From Leguminivora glycinivorella (lineage: Eukaryota > Arthropoda > Insecta > Lepidoptera > Tortricidae): a DNA stretch of 64,000 bases. Shown here piece after piece: positions 27,601 to 39,600 of this stretch. The stretch is from contig NC_062992.1 of the NCBI RefSeq assembly GCF_023078275.1, forward strand, positions 9,561,706 through 9,625,705. The letters are read 5' to 3'. A program made the position numbers and the translations under genes. The notes beneath the pieces were generated by a model that was not told the origin of the DNA, did not search any database, and worked only from the letters and a program-made list of their open reading frames with translations. Position 1 is the stretch's first letter, and the number at the start of each line of letters is the position of its first letter.

Positions 27601-30600
27601 TGTCTCTTTTGATAAATAAATATTATTATTATTATTATTATTATTATTATGCGCAAACGCTTATAACATCGTTATCGTATCTACAGATCTCTATCTATCT
27701 CTACCACAGATTATTAATAAGTTACTAACGTAACAGATCCTTAATTCACTTGCCCGCAAAACGACAAATATCTACGCTTTATTTAACTAATACTAATAAG
27801 GTACTACGTAAAACTCGGAAGAATAGTAGGCATGTGCCACGTGACTACATAGGCGGGCGCGTGGCGCCCCTCGGCCACTTGTTCATTCGAATGAACGGCT
27901 AGCGTGTAGGTACTTAACGCGCGACCGCGAGCGAGTGACGTAGGCCAGTCTCTACCGCTCTTCCGTATTAACGCACCAAGGCGACGTACATAACGTACGT
28001 AGCCGAATGGCACAAACGCTCACGAATCGAAACGCTCGTAGATATCTATCTCTATCGTTCGTGCGTATTAGCGCGACAGAGCCAGCCTACCTTTCGCGGC
28101 GTTTCGTTTTCGTTTCGCGTCGCAGAAATGCCATTCGGCTACGGCACCAGAGCCAGACTGCATTTCGATAGGCGTCTATCGCCAACGATTGTCATTTCGG
28201 CCCGCATCGGCAGAAGATCGATAGGGAAATGTACGATACCAAGCGTAAGCGATAGTGACTTGTAACGTTGGCTAGGTGCCCTGCCGATCGATCTAACTGC
28301 TTATCGACGTAAACACTATTATCTACAGTAACTGTACCACGAGTTCTCACATAACGTTTACGTCCTACCATGAACAATCAACAAACCACGAGAACCATGA
28401 AAACCATGAAATATCATTCAAAATGACATTCATTGTATGAAAAAAGTGAAGTGTCCCCTAATCGGCGAATTCACCTACTAGAACCAAAATAATTTGTACT
28501 TTTTCCGTACCTAGTGCTTTCGCTGTTAACACACACATTGTTATACTAAAGGAAATTATGATAGATTTGTCTATTAAATTATGAGGATGGAAAATGTAAA
28601 GATTCTGCTTGTTAAAAAATATTTTTTTTGTATTCTAAAATTCATGACACAAATTGAGTTTCTCGCTCGAAGGCTGACTTTCGGCTGAAAGATGATTCTT
28701 AGTGCGTTTTCACATTATCCGATCCGATATCGGATGTAGGTCCAATTCCAATTCCAATTTATTTCTTCATAACGAAAGTTACATGTCAATAATATTTACA
28801 AAAATTACAATTACATCCATCTTAGTAGCTATAGGTATAACAATTTTATAACAATCATATACAATAATTATTCTTATTCAAAAATTCTTCTATTGAATAG
28901 AAAGCTTCATTTAATAAATATTCCTTGAGATTATTGTCCGATATCCCATCCATTCAAGCCGCCATCTATCCTCGTAAGGCCTACCATAGTTAGTTTTACC
29001 ATTTTGAATTTGAACTTTATTCTATAAATAAATTGGTAAGATTTTCGTTTTTTTTCTAAACTCAATATAACAATGGAAATTCTACTTTATTCAGTTCATG
29101 GAAGATTCAAATTAAATTGCAACACTATGTACATTGTAATGTACATTGGGCATTACGAGGCTATGGTTTTTGCCTTTGAAATTCTTCCGACATCCGTATC
29201 AGATCGGATAATGTGAAAACGCACGAAGCCCCGAATCTTCATTTTAATATATATTTGTACAGTCAGCAGTAAATAAGTAATATTATTTGTATGCAATAGG
29301 CCTGTTATACTATAACTAGTTCAGTGTGTCATATAATTGGACATCGTTGGCCGAGAGACCGCCAGTCTGGCTCCGTCTGGGGCTGTGACGTCATCTGATT
29401 GATGTTCATTAAAGTCGAGTAAGTAGGTATCTAATTTCCGTTTGTCTATGGGTGTAGTTAATTTTTGGGAAAGACGGCGAAAAAATCACTTTCTGAAGAA
29501 TAAGGTAGCAGTACAGCGTAGGATCAAAACACAATTCTTTACTCTTTTTGTGTAAATCTATTTTGTGCATATCTTTCATAAACACTGTTACTTATTAAAG
29601 AGGTAAAATTTAAACCCAATGTTGTAGTTACAGTATAGTAACACTATTGTCGAGGATGGGAAGTATAGCTATACTACTGCAGGCCGAAGATCCGTAGTAA
29701 ACGGATGAACTTGGGAGTTCATTTTTATTTAAATTCGGACCCAGCATGAACCCTTCCTCTGTCTTTCCATCCGAACCCAGCCCAAATACATATATATTTT
29801 TTGATTATGGGTTTTTATTTTTATAAGCCGGGCGGCTGTGCAGGTGCACCCTTTGATCGTTGATAACAGAAATATTCTGCTTACTTATATACATTCCCAA
29901 TAAAACTAACGATAGCGCGATGTAGAAATTTCTACTTTTGGTACAGCGACATCTTTCGTGTCATATATTAAACTTATTAGTAGGTATTTAACCTCAGAGC
30001 ATTATGTAACTTATCCCAACAATTATGTAGAACGTTCTGGTTCTGACATATTTTCCCAGAAAAAAGTAAAAACAATCATAAAGTTTTATTTTCCCGCCAA
30101 ATCTGTGTTTCTGTCAAAAATACACCAAACGGTTTTCGTCCCTAGAAAAAAGCGGTAAATTAAATAAAATAATGTTTACCGTCCCATCGAAAATTTGAAT
30201 TTGGAGCCTTTTTCTAGTGTCAAAGTTGTTCGACAGGCAGCAGTGTATAAGTTACCCAATGATTACGGCAGTTACGATGGCGGATACAACTTCAGATTCC
30301 TAAGGTCCGATGACATTGTCCCAGCGCTGGCAGCGCGCCCGTAGGAAGCAGCGGTTAAATAAAGACAACTATTTATATACGTACGAGGCTATGATGATAC
30401 TTTCTCTAATGATACGGTTTCTACTGAATTCAGACTTCATTGTTGTTCAGATTCAGAATTCTGTTGACATTTTCATACGACGAATTTGACGCCACGCCAC
30501 ATCTATACTACTACTAACTACTATTATCTATTCTACTAGGGATGTATCGACTCGGGAAAGCCGACTATCCGGCCATATTTGTAGTCGGTGATTAGTCGGC

Positions 30601-33600
30601 GACTAGTCGGCCAGAAAGGCCCAGAAAGGCACTTCATGAGTGATGGGAAATAAATACAAAAATAAATTCACGGATGATTTATGTTTGTATTATGTACGTA
30701 TCCGTTGTGGCTTTGTTTGTCAAAAGAACAAATATCTGTGATCATCACACCGACATAAATGTCCTACCTAATACCACGTGCTAATACTATCGATTTCATA
30801 GGGATCACTGCCTACTAAGCCAAAAAATGGAAATGTATATAAATATTCTCATAGACGTTTGAACCTGTAAAAAAATAATGAAATGCGCGAAAGACCCAAA
30901 AATTACATTAAAAAATTCTGGTGAATTTAGTCGAAAATTATGTTCTGGCCGACAAGCCGACTAGTCGGCCAACTAATCAGCCACCCAAGCGCCGACTAGT
31001 CGGTAGTCGGCCTAGTCGGCCAAATCACTAGTCGGTACATCCCTAATAGATACAAACCAGTGTGTTCAATCATAACCAGTGTCCGTAGCTGAAGTGCACA
31101 AACGCTCACGAAACGAAACGCTCGTAGCTATCTATCTCTATCGCTCTTGCGTATTGGCGCGACAGAACCAGACTACCTTTCGCGGCGTTTCGTTTTCGTT
31201 TCGCGTCGCAGAAATGCCATTCGGCACGGCACCTGGGTGGCTAGCCGAATGGCACAATCGCTCACGAAACGCTCACGAAACGAAGCGCTAGTAGATATCT
31301 ATCTCTATCGCGCTTGCGTATTGGCGCGACAGAGCCAGCGGCGTATCGCTTTCGTTTGGCGTCGGAGAAATGCCATTCGGCTACGGGGCCTGTAATACCA
31401 TTACGTATTTTACGAGACTTTTACGATACTTTTTCTAATGATACAATTTGTACTTTAACAGTCAAATATTGTCAAGTAGGTATATACTCGTATTTGTGTT
31501 ATAAACTCAGTTTAAGAGAGTTTCTCAGTTCATATAATCTGTGGCTCCCTTTACAGCGTTTTCACATTGGATAGGTACTTAATTTTATTTTCGTCAGCAC
31601 ATTTATGAAATTATGATATAAGACAAATCATGAATGCCAAGCACGGATATAAGGTGGGGATGAAGGAAATTCATTAGCCAATAACATTTAGCCGTTCTTA
31701 GTGCAATGTCACGACCATTGCACTCACCAACTTTACGACACCATTAGAAGTTTTTATCATTCCAGATCCAGAGGTTTCAGACTCATAACGGGTAAAGGGT
31801 TATAAAATTACTGAGCCGAACCATCCGTATCTATATATCTACTAAATCATAAGTACGTCCTTCAATAAGGTTAACCATTTTGAAGGGTATCGTCGATATT
31901 GTGGGGTGGGTATGCTTAAAGCAGTTTTCACGCAATCGTGTTGACGACCGAAAAATGACTATTGATTATTTTTGATGCTCATAGATAAGTTACCGAACAT
32001 CCGATGTTGAAAATATGTATTTTTTCAGTACAGATGGTGTTTTTTTACGCACTAGTGCGAGAAGTGGTTCATTAAGTATATGCCTGGTCGAAACTTCGGA
32101 TTGCCATCTGTACTGAAAAACGTCGTAAAAGGAAATTCGTAACTCGTGTCGATTTAAAACACTCCCTTCGGTCGTGTTTTAATCTATCGCCACTCGTTTC
32201 GAACTTTCTTTTTTACGCACTTGTATCGTAATGTACTATTATAGTTCCCCAAAATGGCTAGGCAGTTTGTATGAAACTTTCCTTTTTCATGCAAGCATGG
32301 TCGCGCGAAAAATGATAAAACATCTAGCCGTCCCTATCGCACTTACGAATAGTGCGATAGGGAAGGCCTGATGTTTTATCATTTATCGCGCGACCATACT
32401 TGCCTACCAGGGTGGATCTTGCTCAGCATCATGAACTCTATCAGCCTACCTATTTTTATTACAAGCTTTTTATTCAACTTGCCTTTGTTAGTATGTTAGT
32501 TTGGGTCAAAACGTAGAAGCTAAATTTGACCCACTTCCCGGTTTCCGATGAGCTGAAATCTTGCACATATGTGATTTACGATTATATAATCGTAAATCAC
32601 GTGACAATGCAATATTATGGTATCATGGAGCTGATCTGATGATGGAGCAGAAAGGAGGTCACAGGAACTCTGTTATGAAACGTCGTATCCCCATCGAGTA
32701 AGGGGTTTTTTGAAACGTCTCGGAGAGCAGTAGACGGTGAAAGAAAGGTACAGTCGCCGATAAAAGCTTGTGCCAAAAATGTTTTTATTTTTTTGCAAAA
32801 AAAACTTATTATTAATACCGATATGAAGACGTGATCCAAATGCACAAACATTTTGGAAATTGCTGAGGTACATAGATAAGTTCTCGTTTATTTATAGGTA
32901 TTGATTAATTATATAATAAAAAAAAATATTAACCTTTCATCTCGTGTGATGTAGTGACTGATAAGTGATAAGTTCGCATGAATGATCTACACGTGCCATT
33001 TGTCTGTTTTATCTTAGTCGTTATAGTGACGTTTGAAATCGTAAACGTAGTCTAATAATATTATTACGTGTAAATATGTAACGTACCGTGTATGCTACAT
33101 GTGTTCGCTATGGAAGTGGCAAAAACGTAAATTTACAATTAGTTTTTTATGATTTTAGAATAGATAATTACAATCATCATTATCATCATTTCAGCCATTA
33201 ATCGCCCACTGCTGAGCATAGGCCTCCCTTCGTGTACGCCACTTATCCCGGTCCTGGGCTAATCTCATACGATATAAATTCATGATATCCTCACAGAAGT
33301 CACAGATGACCAATTGATTTCGACAAATCGTCACCTCTTTTGAACGAGACCGCGGAAAAAATAGTTATTTTCGGTTCCTTCCGGCCTCGCGACCTTACTC
33401 AAGGCGAGACGAAAGATTCGATGCGACGTGTTAGATATCAGTGATATGACATGTCAGTCTGTCGGTTCGTCACTTTAGAGTGTAGATTTGGTGATAAGGA
33501 TGACTAAGCTTTTAATGCATTTCTGAAGTTTAGGGGATTTAAACATTAATGTCTTGTCTATCCTGTCTTCATCTATCTGTTATGGGCAGGTGATTTTTTT

Positions 33601-36600
33601 TGTGTCATTTTTTTTGTGTCGTCAAAAGCTTTCAGGGCGGATTAAACACGAAGCCTCAATTTTTTGCGCCAATTTTTCATAAAACTCAGGAAAAAAAGAG
33701 ATAAGTACAAAGATAAGGTGCATTGGGATTGTACAGAATCATCGATTTAAACTTCTCTAGATACACTATCACCTACAAATTCGGCACTCAAAAGTGTCCG
33801 ATCGCTTAGTTGCAAATGTGTGCGTCCAGTTGACAAACGAAAACTTCGCAATGTAGTAAAAACTACTTTCATTTTTTTACAAAAACAACGTTATTTCTTA
33901 GTACTTAAAGTTCAATTTCAAATGCAAGCAATTGGCGGTTATGACATTAATGAATGTGATCATCGCGAAAGCCATAAAATTTTATTACCGCAGATCGCAG
34001 GTGTGCGTATTTTAAAAAAAATCTACGTCTTATTGCAACCAACTTAAGTTTAATTTCGTTTGCGCTGCAACAATCTAAACGCCATTTTTACATTGGGAAC
34101 GAGGATGGACAGAGGCATCATGGGAGTCGCGCTATGAGATGAAAGGCGAGAATGAGGAAATTTGCGGTATTTTTGCGAAAAACTGTTTTAAAAAATCCTA
34201 TTAGATAGAAAATTTCTTAAGGAACAAAACGTTTGGTATAACATTTTTCGAGATGTTGCGTATTTTAAGCGAAAAAAAATGATACACGTTAAACTTCCGT
34301 GAGACATATTCAAATAATTAATTGAAATACGGTTGTACTCACGTTATTATATCGCTATTGCTGCGACATGTTTCGGGCCAATTCGGAGGCCCCTCTTCAG
34401 GCGTATAGGAGTTCACGCGACGGCTAGACTCCGCAAACTGAACGCGCCGCTCGCCGCTCCGCCCGCTGCGCGCGCGCTGATAGGACGGGGAGGGGGCGCA
34501 GAGCAGTCTGCTGCTGTAGTTGTTGTGTAGAGTTCTGGTAGCGCGGCTGTGTCGACCGATGGAGGTAAGCACACTGCACTCACTGTGTCCACACGATTGT
34601 CAAAACACATTTTCCGCTTCACATTAGGTATTACCGGTTTCCATGCTGGTGGCAACATCCAGCCTCCGTCCCGATTGAAATTAGGGCGGCGTCCGATTTC
34701 AATGGCCTCGAGAACTTTGCGTGGTACAAAACATTTCTCCCGTACCAACAACCTTGCTCTATCGAAGCGTATAAAATGGGACGCGCCGGTATCGTACGCG
34801 TGCTCTGCCACTGCGGAATTCCTGGTGTCCATGTTCTTCACGCTTCGTATGTGTTCCGACAACCTCGCGGAGACATTCCTTCCAGTCTCGCCGACATACG
34901 CTCTACCACAGTCACAAGGTATCTCGTATACCCCCGGGCTACCCAGTGGGTCCTTATCTTTAGGAGAGCGCAGCACCTGCCTTACCTTTGTGTGGGGGCG
35001 GAAAATTGTCCTCATGCTAAACCTACGGCGTAATAGGCGTCCAATGGGATCCGTTACCCCTTTAATGAAAGGCAAGAAAACAGGCGCTCTCTCGACCGTA
35101 TGTGTTCGCCGTAACGTGCTCGCACTTGCCGCCCGCTGACTCTGTCTCCAACTGTACCCATTCTTCTCTAACACCTGCCTTACATGCTGCAGCTCGCCTT
35201 GCACGTACTGCGGGTCACAGAGCCGTAAAGCCCTGTTGATGAGAGCGCGTGGCACCGAAGACAAATGCGCAGGGTGATGGTGCGAGTCAGCTTGCAGGTA
35301 CCTGTCGGTGTGTGTAGCCTTTCTATGCACCTTATGAGTCAAAAGGCCACGTTCGTCCCGCTGCACTAAGACGTCTAGAAAAGGTAGAGCCCCATTACAC
35401 TCTTTCTCTATAGTGAACGTAATCTTGGGATGCTGCGCGTTCAGGTGGGCAAGTAACGGGTCTAGATCTCTGCCTGTCACTACGGCAAACACGTCGTCGA
35501 CATATCGCCACCATAGCCTAGGCTTATGTAGGCAGCTCTCCAACGCTCTCTGCTCAAAACTCCTATACGCCTGAAGAGGGGCCTCCGAATTGGCCCGAAA
35601 CATGTCGCAGCAATAGCGATATAATAACGTGAGTACAACCGTATTTCAATTTATAACTGAACTAATCTATATAATATAAAGCTACAACCCGACTGACATT
35701 TTTCAAAAAAATTAAATAAAGGGCAGAAGGGGGATTTGAATTATTTTGGTGGCAGTGTTTGGTGTGGTCGTATAGAGTTTGGTCCTGCGACCCCGGATAG
35801 ATCAGACCGTCGGTCTACCGGTTCCGGGTAAAAAAATGTTGGACGGCCTGGCCAAACGGCTGGAGTTAACCGGGGAGTGTTCGACCAAATGTCATAGAGG
35901 ACCCTGGGCAGTTTTTGACGCCGCCATTTTTTTTTCAAAATGGCCGACTTTTTTTTTTGACGATTTTTCAAATTTATCGTGGAGTACTCAAATTTTGGTC
36001 GTAGAATCTCCAAGCGGCCTTGATTCGAATGAAATAAAAAAAAATTGAAAAGTGCTACAAATGTGGGAAAACTGGCCACTTTTATTTTGTATGGCAACTT
36101 TTAAACCGTAAGAGATAGCCGGGGGGTGCTCGACCAAATGTCATACAGGTATCCGAGTAGAAAAAAGTTGCATTAAAAAAAAATCAAAATGGCCGACTTT
36201 TTTTTTGAAAATTTTCAAAATGGTCCTAGCGCGCTGAGATTAGGCACACGGGTGGACGGTCGCGCTAAGATTAGTATTCAAAAAGAAAATTTTGAAAAAT
36301 TCAAAATGGCGGCCTTTGAGGGCCAATTGAAATTTGAATGGAGGTTTTTCTTTTAATTACCATAGCTCCGTAACGGTACAAAGAAGTGAAAAGTGCTCAA
36401 ACAAATGTTATACAGTCACCCGAGGTCCATCGAATGGCATTAAAAAAAAATCAAAATGGCCGACTTTTTTTTTGAAAAATTTCAAAATGGTCCGAGCGCG
36501 CTGAAATTTTGCACACGGGTAGACAGCCACCCCAAGATTAGTATACAAAAAGAAAATTTTGAAAAATTCAAAATGGCGCCCTTTGAAGGCCAATTGAAAT

Positions 36601-39600
36601 TTGTATGGAGGTCCTTTTTTTAAATCCCCATAGCTCCGTAACGGTAGGGAAAAGGTTAATAGTGCTTGAACTAATGTTGTACAGTTATCTGAGGTCCATC
36701 GAATGGCATTTACAAAATTTCAAAATGGCCGACTTTGAAAATTTTTTTTTTTATTTTCGGTCCGAGCGCGTTCAAATTTGGCACGTGGTAAGAACGGGGG
36801 CCAAAAATAGAAATGAGAAAAAAAAAATTTGGAAAAGTCAAAAACGGTGGCGAGAGGGGACAAAGTCAAATTTCCCTACCAGTTTGTATGGAGGTTTTTT
36901 TTTAAATCCCCATAGCTCCGTAACGGTAGGAAAAAGGTTAATAGTGCTTAAACTAATGTTGTACAGTTATCTGAGGTCCATCGAATGGCATTTACAAAAT
37001 TTCAAAATGGCCGACTTTGAAATTTTTTTTTTTTTTCGGTCCGAGCGCGTTCAAATTTGGCACGTGGTAAGAGCGGGGGCCAAAAATAGAAATGAGAAAA
37101 AAAATTTTTGGAAAAGTCAAAAACGGCGGCGAGAGGGGACAAAGTCAAATTTCCCTACCAGCCTGAGGGAGCGTTCTACAGCCCGACGGTCATTGCTCCG
37201 GTCCAAGTTCCGAGCTGCGTACAGACAGTGCTCCCAAGCAAGAAAATATAAGTAAAAGTGTCTAAAAAGCGACGCGGCGGGCCGGAGGCCGCAGGCCGGA
37301 GGTCCAACTTCCCTACCAATCCTACAATCCCCACAGTAACTACGCGGAGGGCCGAAGGCCCGGAGCGTGTCTGACAGGCTCCCAAGTATGCGAAGGCCGC
37401 AGGCCGAGCTGCGGGCAGAGTGCTCCCAAGCACGCGAAGGCCGCAGGCCGAGCTGCGTGCAGACTGTGCTCCCAAGAAAACAATAACAAAAAGTATCTAA
37501 ATAAGCGAAGCGGCGGGCCAAAGGCCCGACGCGGAGCTTCGAAACCCAGCGAAGGCCGAAGGCCGAGCTCCGCGTAGGGCCGAAGGCCCGGAGCGTCCCT
37601 GATCGGCTCGCCGGCGGACCAGGAAGTTGGAGTTTAAACACGACCCAATAGTAAAAGTGTCTTAGAGAAGCGAAACGACGGGCCGGAGGCCGCAGGCCGC
37701 AGGCCCGTCGTGAGCTTCTCAAGACACTTTTACTATTGGGTCGTGTTTAAGCTCCAACTTCCCTACAACCCCCACAGAAACTACGCGGAGGGCCGAAGGC
37801 CCGGAGCGTGTCTGACAGGCTCCCAAGCACGCGAAGGCCGCAGGCCGAGCTGCGGGCAGAGTGCTCCCAAGCACGCGAAGGCCGCAGGCCGAGCTGCGTA
37901 CAGACTGTGCTCCCAAGCAAAACAATAACAAAAAGTATCTTAACAAGCGAAGCGGCGGGCCGAAGGCCCGACGCGGAGCTTCGAAACCCAGCGAAGGCCG
38001 AAGGCCGAGCTCCGCGTAGGGCCGAAGGCCCGGAGCGTCCCTGATCGGCTCGCCGGCGGACCGGGAAGTTGGAGCTTAAACACGACCCAATAGTAAAAGT
38101 GTCTTAGAGAAGCGAAACGACGGGTCGTACTATTGGGTCGTGTTTAAGCTCCAACTTCCCTACAACCCCCACAGTAACTACGCGGAGGGCCGAAGGCCCG
38201 GAGCGTGTCTGACAGGCTCCCAAGCACGCGAAGGCCGCAGGCCGAGCTGCGGGCAGAGAGTGCTTCCAAGCAGACAAAGGCTAAAGCAAAAAAGCAAACA
38301 AGTAAAGCAAAAAACAAACAAGCTAAGCAAAGAAACAAAAAAGCAAAAAAGCAAAGCAAAAAAACAAACAAGCAAAGCAAAAAAAAAAACAAAAAAGCAA
38401 CAAGAAAGACCGCGGGGCCCTCGGGCCCCGCGCACCTTTAAAAAACTAGTTAATTAATTTAATCAGAAAAATATGGATTTTCGTCTCCGACTCCTGGGTC
38501 AAAAAATGTTGGACGGCCTGGCTAAACGGGGGGAGATAGGTGGGGGTGCTCGACCAAATGTCATAGAGGACCCTGGGCAGTTTTGGAGGCCGCCATTTTT
38601 TTTTCAAAATGGCCGACTTTTTTTTTTTACCAAATTTCAAATTCATCCTAGAGATTTGAAATTTTGGTCAAAGAATCTCTGGGGGGCCCTGATTTCAAAA
38701 ATAAAAAAAAATTTTGAAAAATGCTACAAATGCGAAAAATTTGGCCACTTTTTTTTTGTATGGCAACTTTTAAACGGTAGGAGATAGCCGGGGGGTGCTC
38801 GACCAAATGTCATACAGGAGCCCGAGTAGAAAAAAGTTACATAAAAAAAAATTCAAAATGGCCGACTTTTTTTTTTTTTTTTTTTCAAGTTGGTCCGAGC
38901 GCGCTGAAATTTGGCATGCGGAGAGGTATGGGCCCCCAGATTACAAATGTCAAAAAATTTTTTTCAAAAATCCAAGATGGCCGCCGTTATGGCAAAATCA
39001 ATTTTCCAAGTAATTTCGCGAGCCCGAAGGGCGAGCTTCAGGGTGGGAGGCCGAAGGCCGACCCCGCGGAGGGCCGCAGGCCCGGAGCTCGACTTTAGGC
39101 TCCCACCCGGGCCAAATCCAAGTAATTTCAGGCGAGGCCGAAGGCCTCGCCGCGGGCAGAAAGTGCTCCCATACAATTTCCTTACAAAAGTGTCTAAACA
39201 AGCGTAGCCGGCGGGCCGAAGGCCCGACGGCGGAGCTTCGGAGCCGAGCGAAGGCCGAAGGCCGAGCTCCGCGTAGGGCCGAAGGCCCGGAGCGTCCCCG
39301 ATCGGCTCGCCGGCGGTCCGGGAAGTTGGAGGTTACACTGCGGCCTGCGGCCTCCGGCCCGTCGTTTCGCTTCTCTAAGACACTTTTACTATTGGGTCGT
39401 GTGTAACCTCCAACTTCCCTACAACCCCCACAGTAACTACGCGGAGGGCCGAAGGCCCGGAGCGTGTCTGAGAGGCTCCCAAGCACGCGAAGGCCGCAGG
39501 CCGAGCTGCGGGTAGAGAGTGCTCCCAAGCAAGACAAAAACAAAAAGTATCTAAATAAGCGAAGCGGCGGGCCGAAGGCCCGACGCGGAGCTTCGAAACC

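Larger units (their letters stand above)
22757..27652 (+). mobile_element. CR1/Jockey-type non-LTR retrotransposon, nearly full length
   Basis: Two ORFs in order (PHD-finger ORF1, endonuclease-RT ORF2) and a 3' end of ATT repeats (27617-27650) define the element. Each ORF carries one frameshift (near 23865 and near 24647), so this copy cannot act alone, but most of the coding sequence is intact, suggesting a young copy. The 5' border is uncertain and no TSD was confirmed. Confidence 0.9.
34321..35650 (-). mobile_element. Truncated Penelope-like element with perfect 93-bp inverted arms
   Basis: Arms 34321-34413 and 35558-35650 are exact reverse complements. Between them the minus-strand ORF carries the end of a Penelope reverse transcriptase (LWWRYVDDVFAVVTG, then ALPFLDVLVQR and ATHTDRYLQADSHHHP) and a GIY-YIG endonuclease. 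The N-terminal RT half is absent and the right arm runs directly into the RT: the ORF's first residues come from the arm. Five-prime truncation with terminal repeats in inverted orientation is known for this class. The element ends 15 bp before the Helitron block. Confidence 0.92.
35666..38449 (+). mobile_element. Helitron unit 1
   Basis: TC start at 35666, 3' hairpin 38411-38432, CTAG 38446-38449. Contains a leader with CGTCGGTCTACCGGTTCCGG, two ~285-bp direct repeats, about three GC modules and an AGCAAA tract. 2784 bp. Confidence 0.9.

Noticed and set aside
36605..37255. 216-codon ORF with repeated YGGFFLNPHSSVTVGKRLIV phrases
   Set aside because: The repeats are the ~285-bp Helitron direct repeats; the reading frame is not kept in the other Helitron unit.
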